Assembly: GCF_013387485.1 (NCBI RefSeq)
Contig: NZ_JABBXB010000005.1
Location: 186,001-250,000, forward strand
Length of the DNA stretch: 64,000 bases
Source of the DNA: Stenotrophomonas sp. SAM-B
GTDB lineage: Bacteria; Pseudomonadota; Gammaproteobacteria; Xanthomonadales; Xanthomonadaceae
Direction of reading: 5' to 3'
Made by a program: the position numbers and the translations under genes. Below, in pieces: positions 34,775-43,562 of the stretch. The notes under the pieces are model-generated. The model searched no databases, was not told the origin of the DNA, and worked only from the letters and a program-made list of their open reading frames with translations. Each line of letters starts with the position of its first letter. Within the stretch, counting starts at the first letter, position 1.

Positions 34775-35221
34775 TCAACGCGCGCCGCGCACCTGCAGCT
34801 GTCCATCCACCTTGCGCCCGTCTTCCAGGCTCAGCCGCAGCGGCAGCACCTTGCCCTCGCTGAGCGGCACCTCCGGCTGCATGAGCATCAGGTGCAAGCC
34901 CCCCGGCTTCAGCTCGACGGTCGCACCGGCCGCGATCGGCAATCGCTCCACCGCGCGCATCCTGCTGACCCCGTCGACCAGCGTGGTTTCATGCAGGGAC
35001 ACATCGCCGAACGCCTTGCTGCCGGCGGCGATCACCACGACCGCCTCGCGGCAGTCGTTGCGGATCCGCCCGTAACCGGCGGCCATCGGCATCCCGGCCG
35101 GCGGCAACCGCAGCCAGCCATCGCGCAGTGACACACAGGAAGGTTCTGCGGCCGCTGTCGGCGCCGATGCTGCGATCGCACACAGTCCCAACAATACGCA
35201 CACGAATGGTTTGGTTATCAT
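34775..35221 (-). CDS. Periplasmic copper chaperone, PCu(A)C family
   Basis: 148 residues with a signal peptide ending near A-A-A/E (about residue 25). The copper-binding pattern H-x10-M-x21-H-x-M is present: H-E-T-T-L-V-D-G-V-S-R-M near 78-89 and H-L-M-L-M near 110-114. Members pass Cu(I) to heme-copper oxidases. Two Cys at 29 and 57 may form a disulfide. The ATG at 35221 is only 34 bases from the divergent crotonase gene. A link to the copper centre of the cyo oxidase is conceivable, but that operon is 30 kb away. Confidence 0.9.
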   Translation of the reverse strand: MITKPFVCVLLGLCAIAASAPTAAAEPSCVSLRDGWLRLPPAGMPMAAGYGRIRNDCREAVVVIAAGSKAFGDVSLHETTLVDGVSRMRAVERLPIAAGATVELKPGGLHLMLMQPEVPLSEGKVLPLRLSLEDGRKVDGQLQVRGAR

Positions 35222-35255
35222 CGGCTTCGTTCCCTGTCCGCAACGAGACTGCAGC

Positions 35256-36035
35256 ATGACGACGCTCATCGAGGTGATCAACCATGGCCCCATCCGCGAA
35301 CTGCGGCTGGCGCGCCCGCCGGTCAATGCGTTGGACACCGAGCTGTGCCGGCACCTGATCCAGGCGATCAACCAGGCCATGTCCGAGGACGTGCACGGCA
35401 TCGTGCTGTCCGGGAGCGAGCGCATCTTCAGTGCCGGCATGGACGTGCCGCACCTGCTCGGCCATGGCGATGACAAGCACAGGCTGCTGGACAGCTGGCA
35501 GGCCTTTTTCGGCGCCGTGCGCACCCTGGCCGAATGCCGCGTGCCGGTGGTGGCGGCCATGACCGGGCACGCCCCGGCCGGCGGCTGCGTGCTGGCGCTG
35601 TGCTGCGACTACCGGATCATCGCGCGCAGCCCCGATGCCGCCCATCCCACGGTGATCGGCCTGAACGAAGTGCAGGTCGGGCTGGTCGCGCCGGAAGGCA
35701 TCCAGCGCCTGATGCGCCGCGTGGTCGGCCACCATCGGGCCACCACCCTGCTGGTCGGCGGCGAGATGGTGCCGGCCGAGCGTGCACTGCAGATCGGGCT
35801 GGTCGATGAGGTGGTCGATGCGGACCTGGTCGTCGCCCGCGCCGTGGCCTGGCTGCAGAGCCTGCTGAAGCTGCCGCGCCAACCGATGCTGCTGACCCGC
35901 GCCATCGCCCGCGCCGACCTGCATGAGGCGCTGCACGCCGACCTCATCCAGCTCGACCGCTTCGTGGACACCTGGTACGCCCCGGACGCCCAGCAGGCGC
36001 TGCACGGGCTGGTCGCCCGGCTGGGCAAGGGGTAA
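35256..36035 (+). CDS. Enoyl-CoA hydratase/isomerase family, delta3-delta2-enoyl-CoA isomerase type
   Basis: 259 residues, crotonase fold. The oxyanion-hole segments are F-S-A-G-M-D-V and T-G-H-A-P-A-G-G-C. The L-N-E-V-Q-V-G-L-V-A-P segment resembles mitochondrial 3,2-trans-enoyl-CoA isomerase (ECI1: L-N-E-T-Q-L-G-I-V-A-P) more than hydratases, and similarity continues towards the C-terminus. It would help oxidise unsaturated fatty acids. The ATG at 35256 is used; an earlier start would overlap the divergent gene. Isomerase over hydratase is inferred from motif likeness. Confidence 0.82.
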   Translation: MTTLIEVINHGPIRELRLARPPVNALDTELCRHLIQAINQAMSEDVHGIVLSGSERIFSAGMDVPHLLGHGDDKHRLLDSWQAFFGAVRTLAECRVPVVAAMTGHAPAGGCVLALCCDYRIIARSPDAAHPTVIGLNEVQVGLVAPEGIQRLMRRVVGHHRATTLLVGGEMVPAERALQIGLVDEVVDADLVVARAVAWLQSLLKLPRQPMLLTRAIARADLHEALHADLIQLDRFVDTWYAPDAQQALHGLVARLGKG

Positions 36036-36124
36036 AGCGTCCCCGCATGCGCGCTGCCGCCCCGCGGCTCGCTGCGCAAACCGCGGGCCCCTCTTACCGA
36101 CCCCCACACCCCCGCCGCTTCGCG

Positions 36125-36149
36125 GCAGCCCCCTGACTCAGGGGGCTTT
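36125..36149 (+). terminator. Stem-loop after the crotonase gene
   Basis: AGCCCCCTG-ACT-CAGGGGGCT followed by TT; about 90 bases after the stop. Confidence 0.65.
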
Positions 36150-36196
36150 CCCTCCAGACGCGCCCCGGCATTCCCAGCTCTTGGCCGGCACTACCC

Positions 36197-36202
36197 TATA
36201 AT
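36197..36202 (+). promoter_or_regulatory. Consensus -10 box for tesB
   Basis: A perfect TATAAT lies 30 bases before the chosen start, with no clear -35. A half REP (GCCGGCACTAC) lies immediately upstream. Confidence 0.6.
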
Positions 36203-36231
36203 TCCGGTTCGCCCCCTGCCGGTTGCCGCCT

Positions 36232-37140
36232 TTGTCCGCCACGCACGAACCCGTCGTTTCCGAGCTGATCGACCTGCTCTCGCTCGAACGCCTGGAAGAC
36301 AATCTATTCCGCGGCCAGAGCCGCGATATCGGCACCAAGTACGTCTTTGGCGGCCAGGTGCTGGGCCAGGCGCTGTCCGCCGCCCAGAAGACGGTCGAGA
36401 ACGGCCGTCACGTGCATTCGCTGCACGCCTACTTCCTGCGCGCCGGCAACATCGACCATCCCATCGTCTATGACGTGGACCGTACCCGCGATGGCGGCAG
36501 CTTCTCCGTGCGCCGGGTCACCGCGATCCAGCACGGCAAGGTGATCTTCTTCTGCGCGGCCTCGTTCCAGCAGGCCGAGACCGGCGCCGAGCACCAGCAC
36601 AAAATGCCGGAAGTGCCGCAGCCGGAAGACATCGAGCCGAACCAGCCGTTGCCGCAGGCGGTGCTCGATCGCCTGCCGATCAAGGTGCAGCGCTGGCTCT
36701 CGCGGGGTGGCCCGTTCGAGTTCCGTCATGTCTACCCGCGCGACGAACTCCATCCGCCCAAGCGCCCGCCGTACCACCAGGTGTGGCTGCGTCTGAACGA
36801 GACCGTGGGCGATGCCCCCGAGCTGCATCAGGCCCTGCTCGCCTACGCGTCGGATTTCCATCTGCTCGGCACCGCGACCTTCCCGCACGGCATCAGCTAC
36901 TACCAGCCGCACGTGCAGATGGCCTCGCTGGACCATGCGATCTGGTTCCACCGCCCGTTCCGCGCCGACGACTGGCTGCTGTATTCGCTGGACAGCCCCA
37001 GCGCGCAGGATTCGCGCGGCCTGGCGCGTGGCCAGTTCTTCACCCGCAACGGCATCCTAGTCGCCAGCACGGCGCAGGAAGGGCTGATCCGCGTGGTCGA
37101 CGACAGTGCCGCGGCCGCCGCCGTGCCGGCCAAGGACTGA
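36232..37140 (+). CDS. tesB: Acyl-CoA thioesterase II
   Basis: 302 residues from TTG at 36232 (another TTG is at 36223). It has the double hot-dog fold of TesB (E. coli 286). Conserved elements are F-R-G-Q-S, Y-V-F-G-G-Q-V-L-G-Q-A, the Asp of Y-A-S-D-F-H-L-L, S-L-D-H-A-I-W-F-H-R-P-F and the Gln of S-T-A-Q-E-G, which together give the Asp/Thr/Gln active site. It hydrolyses medium and long acyl-CoAs. No Shine-Dalgarno precedes either TTG, and the leader from the TATAAT box is short. The DUF2007 gene follows after one base. Confidence 0.92.
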   Translation: MSATHEPVVSELIDLLSLERLEDNLFRGQSRDIGTKYVFGGQVLGQALSAAQKTVENGRHVHSLHAYFLRAGNIDHPIVYDVDRTRDGGSFSVRRVTAIQHGKVIFFCAASFQQAETGAEHQHKMPEVPQPEDIEPNQPLPQAVLDRLPIKVQRWLSRGGPFEFRHVYPRDELHPPKRPPYHQVWLRLNETVGDAPELHQALLAYASDFHLLGTATFPHGISYYQPHVQMASLDHAIWFHRPFRADDWLLYSLDSPSAQDSRGLARGQFFTRNGILVASTAQEGLIRVVDDSAAAAAVPAKD

Positions 37141-37141
37141 C

Positions 37142-37651
37142 ATGAGACAGATCTTCAACAGCCAGCGCGTGGAGACCGTCGAAGGCGTGGCCCAGCTGCT
37201 GCGCGACGCCGGCATCGAAGTGCGCATCACCAACGGGCGCTCGTACCACAGCAAGCGCGGCAGCCAGTTCAGCTATCTGGACAAGGAAAAGGCCACCACC
37301 CATCCGACCCTGTGGGTGGTGCATGCCGACGACCAGCCGCGCGCCCGCGAGATCCTGCGTGATGCGCGCCTGCTGGAAACCACCCGCCGCGATCACCCGA
37401 CCGCGCAGTTCGCGTTCCGCGATGAGGTCGCCCAGAACGACGCACCGCGCAACTGGGCCTGGCGCATCCGCATCGGCCTGTTGCTGGTGATCGCTGCCGT
37501 GGCGATGGTGGTGGTCATGCGCCACCGCGGCGCCACGACCGTGGTACCAGCGCCGGCCCCGGCGGTACAGCCGGCCGCGTCGCCCACCGCACCGGCGGCC
37601 ACCCCACCGGAAGAAGAGGAAGTGCGGGTCCGGATCCAGCCAACTGAATAA
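37142..37651 (+). CDS. DUF2007-type protein with one membrane helix
   Basis: 169 residues. The N-terminal 70 residues resemble the DUF2007 ferredoxin-like fold (V-E-G-V-A-Q-L-L-R-D-A-G-I-E-V). A single membrane helix spans about 107-125, followed by a Pro/Ala-rich then acidic tail. Homologues in Xanthomonas are often annotated 'pathogenicity-like'; that name carries no function. It begins one base after the tesB stop with AAGGA upstream, so it is probably co-transcribed with tesB. Function unknown. Confidence 0.8.
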   Translation: MRQIFNSQRVETVEGVAQLLRDAGIEVRITNGRSYHSKRGSQFSYLDKEKATTHPTLWVVHADDQPRAREILRDARLLETTRRDHPTAQFAFRDEVAQNDAPRNWAWRIRIGLLLVIAAVAMVVVMRHRGATTVVPAPAPAVQPAASPTAPAATPPEEEEVRVRIQPTE

Positions 37652-37653
37652 CG

Positions 37654-37726
37654 GGTAGTGCCGGCCGCTGGCCGGCTCTGCAGGATTCCAACCGTACGAG
37701 GAGCCGGCCAGCGGCCGGCACTGCCC
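37654..37726. repeat. Inverted pair of REP palindromes (REPIN-like)
   Basis: GTAGT-GCCGGCC-GCT-GGCCGGC (37654-37676) faces GCCGGCC-AGC-GGCCGGC (37702-37720) across about 25 bases. The facing arrangement is the form in which REPs are thought to be mobilised. Confidence 0.85.
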
Positions 37727-37781
37727 GGTCACATTCCGGTTGAGGCATCGTCATACTCGGATCACCGCCGGGGAACGTGCC

Positions 37782-38987
37782 ATGACGCATCCGCTGACCA
37801 CTACGCTCGAACGCGAACTGCCCGCCGCCGCGGGCGGCTGCCAGCAGTCCTACGGGCGCATCGTACTGGCCTGCCAGAACACGGTCACCGCGATCGCGCT
37901 GGCGATCACCCGCGACGTGCATGCGAGCGAGGACATCGCGCAGGAAGCCTTCATCAAGGCCTGGCAGCAGCTCAACCAGCTGCACAGCCATGCCAGCTTC
38001 CTGCCGTGGCTGCGCCAGATCACCCGCAACCTCGCCCGTGACTGGCTGCGCGCCAACCGCGGCCGCCCGCTGTCCGGCGAGGCCGCCGAGATCGCCATCA
38101 ACATGGCCGCCGACCCCAGCCCGAGCGCCCCGGAGCACCTGCAGCGGGTGGAAGAGGAGCTGGCGGCGGAAGAGATCATCTCGGCGCTGCCCGAAGACAG
38201 CCGAGAGACGCTGCTGCTGTATTACCGCGAAGGCCAGAGCTCACAGCAGGTCGCCGACCTGCTCGGCCTCAGTGACGCCGCCGTGCGCAAGCGACTGTCA
38301 CGCGCTCGCGCCACCGTACGCGAAGAGATGATGCGCCGGTTCAGCGAGTTCGCGCGCAGCAGCGCCCCGAGCGCCGCGTTCGCCACGACGGTGGTCTCGA
38401 TGGTGCTGGTCGCCGCGCCCGGCACCGCCAGTGCCGCGATCCTGCTCGGCACCGGGTTGGGCACCAGCAAGCTCGGGCTGGGCGGTGCCAGCGTTTCCGG
38501 CGGTGCGGCCCTGGGCTCGTTGAGTGCAGCGGCCAGCCAGAGTCATGTCCTGCCGCCGGATCTCGCGTGGGGCGCCATCGCCGGCGGCGTGGTCGGGGGC
38601 GTGCTGGGCAGCTATCTCGGGGGTCGTTACCTGCTCTCGTACGCCGAGAACGAGGGCGAGCGAAACGCCATCCGCGGGTTCGTGCACTACAGCACCTTCA
38701 CCGCGTTGGTGACCTGCGTGGCCGTGTTCGCCTTGAGCTTCCTGCCGCTGGCCTGGTACTGGCCCGTGGTGGCGTTGGCGGTCGGCCTGTCCATGATCAA
38801 CTATCAGTGTCTCGTTCCGCTGCAGCGGATCATGGCCCCGATGATCGCGCGGGATGCGGCGCGCCATGGACGCACCGGGCCGAACTGGAAATACGAGTCG
38901 CTGTACGGCCGCAAGGCGCTGTGGGTGATGAACCTGTTCGTGGTCGGCACCATCGTCTGGGCGATGTACAAGAACGGACGGCTCTGA
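37782..38987 (+). CDS. ECF-like sigma factor fused to a C-terminal membrane domain
   Basis: 401 residues. Sigma region 2 lies at about 20-92 (D-I-A-Q-E-A-F-I-K-A-W with D-W-L-R-A-N-R) and region 4 at about 130-182 (L-P-E-D-S-R-E-T-L-L-L-Y-Y, helix-turn-helix S-D-A-A-V-R-K-R-L-S-R-A). After it come hydrophobic segments at about 200-222, 262-283, 303-323, 326-343 and 379-396. The sigma half should guide RNA polymerase, while the membrane half may tether it or replace an anti-sigma factor. No anti-sigma gene is adjacent. GGGGAA lies six bases before the ATG. The fusion is continuous, with no stop or frameshift. Confidence 0.85.
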   Translation: MTHPLTTTLERELPAAAGGCQQSYGRIVLACQNTVTAIALAITRDVHASEDIAQEAFIKAWQQLNQLHSHASFLPWLRQITRNLARDWLRANRGRPLSGEAAEIAINMAADPSPSAPEHLQRVEEELAAEEIISALPEDSRETLLLYYREGQSSQQVADLLGLSDAAVRKRLSRARATVREEMMRRFSEFARSSAPSAAFATTVVSMVLVAAPGTASAAILLGTGLGTSKLGLGGASVSGGAALGSLSAAASQSHVLPPDLAWGAIAGGVVGGVLGSYLGGRYLLSYAENEGERNAIRGFVHYSTFTALVTCVAVFALSFLPLAWYWPVVALAVGLSMINYQCLVPLQRIMAPMIARDAARHGRTGPNWKYESLYGRKALWVMNLFVVGTIVWAMYKNGRL

Positions 38988-38993
38988 AACAGA

Positions 38994-39020
38994 AAAGCGC
39001 CGGTCGATGACCGGCGCTTT
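38994..39020. terminator. Bidirectional terminator, sigma factor / EF-hand genes
   Basis: 12-bp perfect stem AAAGCGCCGGTC / GACCGGCGCTTT with loop GAT, between convergent genes. Confidence 0.9.
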
Positions 39021-39043
39021 CTCGTGCAACACCTTCGTACCGC

Positions 39044-39649
39044 TTATTTCGCGGCCGGTGCCTTCGGCGGCATCGGCGGCTTGCCATCGCGGTGCTTGCC
39101 ATCGCGGTGATCGCCACGCGGGCCACCGAACGGGCCCTTGGCCGCATCGAACTCGGCCTTGCTCAGCTGGCCATCCTTGTTGGTGTCGGCCGCGGCGAAC
39201 CAGGCATCGCGATGCTGCTTCATGCGCAGCTCGCGATCGGCCTTGTCCAGGTAGCCATCCTTGTTGACGTCCATCGCATCGAAGCGCGCGGCAAGGCGAG
39301 GATCGGCCTTGGCTTCCTCACGGCTGATGCGGCCATCCTTGTTGGTGTCCAGCTTGGCCATCCAGTCGCCATGACCGCCCGGGCCACGCCCGTGGCGCTT
39401 GCCGTGCCAGCGCGGCAGTTCCTCACGGGAGAGCTTGCCATCCTTGTTGGCGTCCAGGGTGTCGAACTGCGCGGCCAGTCGCGGCGCCTTCGCCGCTTCG
39501 GTGCGGTCGATGAAGCCATCGCCATTGGTGTCCAGCTTGGCGCGGGCGGGCTTGTCGCCGGCGGCGGGGGTGTCGGCAGCGACCGCCAGGCCGGCAGCAC
39601 CGGTGGACAGCAGCAGGGCCAGCAGCAGGAGGGATGTGCGGTTGCGCAT
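39044..39649 (-). CDS. Exported EF-hand protein with five calcium-binding loops
   Basis: 201 residues, signal peptide ending near A-V-A-A (residue 25). Five canonical EF-hand loops begin at about 40, 66, 101, 127 and 155, each D-x-N-x-D-G-x-[IL]-[DS]-x-x-[ED], so calcium binding is very likely. A His/Gly-rich spacer (82-94) and a basic Pro-rich tail complete it. Homologues are periplasmic or secreted; the role is unknown. The ATG at 39649 has GGAG six bases before it; the longer ORF overlaps the divergent region. An odd number of EF hands is unusual, because they normally pair. Confidence 0.9.
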   Translation of the reverse strand: MRNRTSLLLLALLLSTGAAGLAVAADTPAAGDKPARAKLDTNGDGFIDRTEAAKAPRLAAQFDTLDANKDGKLSREELPRWHGKRHGRGPGGHGDWMAKLDTNKDGRISREEAKADPRLAARFDAMDVNKDGYLDKADRELRMKQHRDAWFAAADTNKDGQLSKAEFDAAKGPFGGPRGDHRDGKHRDGKPPMPPKAPAAK

Positions 39650-39803
39650 GGGTAACTCCGGTTCGTGAGGGAAACTGTGTGCGGTGCGTGGCACCCACAC
39701 CGGTAACAACGCGTGGGCGCCAGCACCGTTGACAGCCCGGCCGGCCGTGTTCATTTGGCAGACAGTCGCGGCGGCTGCGACGGCACGGGGCTATGCTGTG
39801 GGC

Positions 39804-40559
39804 ATGGCAATACACGGCGACCGCGACGACGAGCTGCGACTGTTCCAGACCGGCGACCACCCCTGTGGCTACTGGCCGGAACGGGCCGCGCGCGATCTGG
39901 TGCTCGATCCCAACGATCCGCGCCTGGGCACGCTGTACCCGATGGCGCTCGGCTGGGGCTTCCGCCGCTCCGGCGATCTGGTCTACCGCCCGCACTGCGC
40001 CGACTGCCACGCCTGCGTGGCCGTGCGCATCCCCGTGGCCCGCTTCGCACCGGACCGCAGCCAGCGCCGCTGCCTGGCCCGCAATGCCGATCTGGAAGTG
40101 CGGATCGTCGCGGCCGAGCAGACCGAAGAGCAGTTCGCGCTGTACCACCGCTACCTCACCCACCGCCACGCGCAGGGCGGCATGGACGAGCACGGCCCGC
40201 ACGAGTTCGACCAGTTCCTGATCGGGCGCTGGTCGCAGGGCCGTTTCATCGAAATCCGTGGGCCGGCCGAGGATGGCCATCGCGGTCCGCTGCTCGGGGT
40301 CGCCGTGACCGACGTGACCCCGCAGGGGCTCTCGGCGGTCTATACCTTCTTCGATCCGGACCAGGCCCATCGCGGCCTGGGCACCTTCGCGATCCTGCAG
40401 CAGATCGCCTGGGCCCAGCGCGAGCACCTGCCGCACCTCTACCTGGGCTACTGGATCCGCGGCCACCGCAAGATGGACTACAAGCGCCGGTTCCGCCCGC
40501 TGGAGGCCTATGACGGTCGCCGCTGGCACGTGTTCGACGACGAATCGGACGGCCGCTGA
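39804..40559 (+). CDS. bpt: Aspartate/glutamate leucyltransferase (L/F-transferase-like N-end rule enzyme)
   Basis: 251 residues, the usual Bpt length. It transfers Leu from Leu-tRNA to proteins with N-terminal Asp or Glu, marking them for ClpS/ClpAP. Family motifs are C-G-Y-W near residue 21, C-x-x-C within [12 protein letters not shown], and Y-L-G-Y-W-I near 214. The R-G-H-R-K-M-D-Y-K segment follows. The ATG at 39804 gives the family start; the earlier frame is untranslated. Divergent from the EF-hand gene; the nuclease gene follows after 37 bases. Confidence 0.93.
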   Translation: MAIHGDRDDELRLFQTGDHPCGYWPERAARDLVLDPNDPRLGTLYPMALGWGFRRSGDLVYRPHCADCHACVAVRIPVARFAPDRSQRRCLARNADLEVRIVAAEQTEEQFALYHRYLTHRHAQGGMDEHGPHEFDQFLIGRWSQGRFIEIRGPAEDGHRGPLLGVAVTDVTPQGLSAVYTFFDPDQAHRGLGTFAILQQIAWAQREHLPHLYLGYWIRGHRKMDYKRRFRPLEAYDGRRWHVFDDESDGR

Positions 40560-40596
40560 CGCATCACTGACACCGCGACGGGTGCAGAATAGGCGG

Positions 40597-41802
40597 ATGA
40601 AAGCCCATCCCCTGATCCTTGCCCTGGCCCTGCTCTGCGGCGCCTGCGCACAGACCCCTGCCAAGACCGCCGCCATGCCGGATCCCGCTTCCGCACCGCT
40701 GCGGATCGCCACCTACAACACCTCCCTGTACAGCGACGAGACCGGCGGCCTGATCGCCGAGCTCGAAGGCGACAGCGAACACGCGCGCAAGATCGCCGCC
40801 GTCCTGCAGCAGGTCCGCCCGGATCTGGTGCTGCTCAACGAGTTCGATTACGACGACGCCCATCGCGCCGCCGACCTGTTCCAGAAGCGCTACCTGGAAT
40901 CCGCCCAGCCGGGCGGCGGCGAGCCGCTGCACTACGCCTACCGCTACCTCGCCCCTGTCAACACCGGCGTGCAGAGCGGCCTGGACCTGGACAACAACGG
41001 CGAGATCGGCGGCGAAGGCCGCGCCCGTGGCAACGATGCCTGGGGCTACGGCCTGCACCCGGGCCAGTACGGCATGCTGGTGCTGTCGCGCTACCCGATC
41101 GATGACGCCAAGGTCCGCAGCTTCCAGTTGCTGAAGTGGAGCGCGATGCCCGGCGCCCTGCGCCCGATCGACCCGCGTACCGGGAAATCCTTCTACAACG
41201 ACCACGTCTGGTCCCAGCTGCGGCTGTCGTCCAAATCGCATTGGGATGTTCCGGTGAACACCCCGAACGGCACCGTGCACGCCCTGGTCTCGCACCCGAC
41301 CCCGCCGGTCTTCGACGGTCCGGAAAAGCGCAACGCCGCCCGCAACCACGACGAACTGCGCCTCTGGCAGGACTACCTCAAGGACCGTGACACGTCGTGG
41401 CTGTGCGATGACCGTGGCCACTGCGGCGGCCTTCCGCAGGACGCACGCTTCGTCATCCTCGGCGACCTCAACAACGACCCGGTCGACGGCGACGGCCGCC
41501 ATGAGGCCATCGTCGAACTGATCGAGAACGCCCGCGTCCTGCGCTACCCCACCCCGCGCAGCGTCGGCGCCGAGCAGACCAGCCTGGCCTATGCCGAGAA
41601 GGGCATCGTCCGCAAAGGCGCCCCCTTCCACGCCACCGGCGACTTCGGCCCCAAATCCGGCACCATGCGCCTGGACTACGTCCTGCCCTCGGTGGGCTTC
41701 AGCTACATCGGCAGCGGCGTGTTCTGGCCGTCCAATGACAGCCCGGAAGCGAAGATTGCCGACGGCAGCGACCACCATCTGGTGTGGGTGGACGTGAAGT
41801 AA
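40597..41802 (+). CDS. Endonuclease/exonuclease/phosphatase-family lipoprotein
   Basis: 401 residues. The signal peptide ends in a lipobox L-C-G-A-C (Cys18). The EEP fold motifs are in order: I-A-T-Y-N, L-N-E-F (metal Glu), H-P-T-P-P, G-D-L-N-N-D, R-L-D-Y-V-L and S-D-H-H-L-V (catalytic His). It acts outside the cytoplasm as a nuclease or phosphodiesterase; the substrate could be DNA or a phospholipid head group. An inserted acidic loop D-L-D-N-N-G-E near 129-135 resembles a calcium loop. It may be co-transcribed with bpt. Confidence 0.88.
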   Translation: MKAHPLILALALLCGACAQTPAKTAAMPDPASAPLRIATYNTSLYSDETGGLIAELEGDSEHARKIAAVLQQVRPDLVLLNEFDYDDAHRAADLFQKRYLESAQPGGGEPLHYAYRYLAPVNTGVQSGLDLDNNGEIGGEGRARGNDAWGYGLHPGQYGMLVLSRYPIDDAKVRSFQLLKWSAMPGALRPIDPRTGKSFYNDHVWSQLRLSSKSHWDVPVNTPNGTVHALVSHPTPPVFDGPEKRNAARNHDELRLWQDYLKDRDTSWLCDDRGHCGGLPQDARFVILGDLNNDPVDGDGRHEAIVELIENARVLRYPTPRSVGAEQTSLAYAEKGIVRKGAPFHATGDFGPKSGTMRLDYVLPSVGFSYIGSGVFWPSNDSPEAKIADGSDHHLVWVDVK

Positions 41803-41823
41803 CGCCTGCTTCGTTCTGAACGG

Positions 41824-41857
41824 AAAAACGGCGAGCCAAGGGCTCGCCGTTTTTTTT
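41824..41857. terminator. Strong terminator after the EEP gene
   Basis: 14-bp stem (core ACGGCGAGCC / GGCTCGCCGT, loop AAG) followed by eight T. Confidence 0.93.
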
Positions 41858-41967
41858 AATGCTCTACATCAAGGTGTGCAGGGCATGATGCATTGCCATC
41901 CCGTTGGCAGGGAGGCCGCGCTTGATGACAGAATGCGGACACCATCATTGCCGCAGGAAGCGCTCGG

Positions 41968-42204
41968 GTGCATCGAAACCTCGTCATGATTCTCGCTGTA
42001 TCCGCGCTGCTCGCCGTGTTCATGATCGGCTGGCCTGGAATCGCCCTGCATGTCATTGCGTTTCCGATGATCGGCCTGCTTCCCGCGTGCGTGGCCTGGT
42101 ACAAGGGGTACGGAGAAAAATTCGGGACGTGGTGGTTGTATGGCTCGGTGCTGGCGCCGATCGCCTTCATCCACGTCACCGTCCTGCCCTGGGCGCAACG
42201 CTGA
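41968..42204 (+). CDS. Small membrane protein of unknown function
   Basis: 78 residues from GTG at 41968 with AGGAAG eight bases upstream; an internal ATG six codons later is the alternative. Three hydrophobic stretches (about 6-22, 24-45, 55-73) fill almost the whole protein. No family recognised. Preceded by a terminator and facing purT, so it is an isolated gene. Confidence 0.6.
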   Translation: MHRNLVMILAVSALLAVFMIGWPGIALHVIAFPMIGLLPACVAWYKGYGEKFGTWWLYGSVLAPIAFIHVTVLPWAQR

Positions 42205-42240
42205 GGCGATCTTCCGCTTACTCAGCGATGCGCCGCACGC

Positions 42241-43431
42241 TCACGACGATCGCAACTCGATCCCGATAGCCTCCGCCGCCTCACGCGCAATCTTCCGCGC
42301 CTCGTCGATATCCGCGCCACGCGCCAACGTCACGCCCACACGGCGATGCCCGTGCACGCTCGGCTTGCCGAACAGCCGCAGCGCCGAATCCGGATGCACC
42401 AGCGCCGCGGCCACATTGCTGAAGAACGGCACGCCCTCGCCATGCGCCAGCATCGCGCACGACGCCGACGGACCGCTCTGGCGGATCACCGGAATCGGCA
42501 ACCCCAGAATCGCCCGCGCATGCAGCGCGAACTCACTCAACTCCTGCGATGCCAACGTCACCAGGCCCGTGTCGTGCGGACGCGGCGACACCTCGCTGAA
42601 CCACACCTCGTCGCCCTTCACGAACAACTCAACCCCGAACAGGCCCCAGCCGCCGAGCTCGTCGGTGATCGCCTGCGAAATCTCTTCCGCCCGCGCCAGC
42701 GCACGCGGCGACATCGGCTGCGGCTGCCAGCTCTCGCGGTAATCCCCGTCCTTCTGCCAATGCCCGATCGGCGCACAGAACGACGTCCCGCCCGCGTGGC
42801 GAACGGTCAGCAGGGTGATTTCGTACTCGAAATCGATGAAGCCCTCGACGATGCAGCGCCCGGCGCCCGCACGGCCACCGGTCTGCGCGTACTCCCACGC
42901 GGGCGCGATGTCCGCGTCCTGGCGCAACGTGCTCTGGCCTTTGCCCGAGGAGGACATCACCGGCTTGACCACGCACGGCAGCCCGATCGCCGCCACGGCT
43001 GCACGGTACTCGGCGTCGGTATCGACGAAGCGGTAGGGCGAGGTCGGCAGGCCCAGGGTCTCGGCGGCAAGCCGGCGGATACCCTCGCGGTCCATGGTCA
43101 GGCGTGCCGCACGTGCGGTCGGCACCACCCGCAGGCCCTGCTCCTGTTCCAGCTGGACCAGCGTTTCGGTATGGATCGCCTCGATCTCCGGCACCACCAG
43201 GTGCGGCTTCTCCAGCGCGATCAACGCGCGCAGCGCCATCGCGTCGAGCATGTCGATCACGTGCGAACGGTGTGCCACCTGCATCGCCGGTGCATTGGCA
43301 TAGCGGTCGGCAGCGATCACCTCCACCCCCAGGCGCTGCAGCTCGATGGCGACTTCCTTGCCGAGTTCGCCGGATCCCAACAGCAGCACACGGGTGGCGG
43401 AAGGAGACAGCGGCGTACCGAGCGTGGACAT
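42241..43431 (-). CDS. purT: Formate-dependent phosphoribosylglycinamide formyltransferase 2
   Basis: 396 residues, like E. coli PurT (392). It uses formate and ATP to formylate GAR in purine synthesis. ATP-grasp features are [12 protein letters not shown] at the start, [11 protein letters not shown] (phosphate loop), and [10 protein letters not shown] near 280. The ATG at 43431 is chosen; the extension in the same frame lies outside the family. Single-gene transcript, divergent from the SPFH cluster. Confidence 0.95.
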   Translation of the reverse strand: MSTLGTPLSPSATRVLLLGSGELGKEVAIELQRLGVEVIAADRYANAPAMQVAHRSHVIDMLDAMALRALIALEKPHLVVPEIEAIHTETLVQLEQEQGLRVVPTARAARLTMDREGIRRLAAETLGLPTSPYRFVDTDAEYRAAVAAIGLPCVVKPVMSSSGKGQSTLRQDADIAPAWEYAQTGGRAGAGRCIVEGFIDFEYEITLLTVRHAGGTSFCAPIGHWQKDGDYRESWQPQPMSPRALARAEEISQAITDELGGWGLFGVELFVKGDEVWFSEVSPRPHDTGLVTLASQELSEFALHARAILGLPIPVIRQSGPSASCAMLAHGEGVPFFSNVAAALVHPDSALRLFGKPSVHGHRRVGVTLARGADIDEARKIAREAAEAIGIELRSS

Positions 43432-43515
43432 GGCGGTGTTCCGGGCAACAGGGGCGGGAGGGCATTCTAGCCGCTGCGGCGGCCCCATGGCCGACCGGCC
43501 GGGCACTTGCAGGTT

Positions 43516-43532
43516 GATATCAATTTGATATC
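43516..43532. promoter_or_regulatory. Perfect palindrome upstream of the SPFH/RHH cluster
   Basis: GATATCAA-T-TTGATATC, an 8+1+8 dyad in an AT-rich island, 30 bases before the SPFH start. This is a likely operator overlapping the promoter. The cluster encodes a ribbon-helix-helix protein that could bind it. Confidence 0.7.
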
Positions 43533-43562
43533 TTCAACTCAATCACCCAAGGACGCCCTGCC

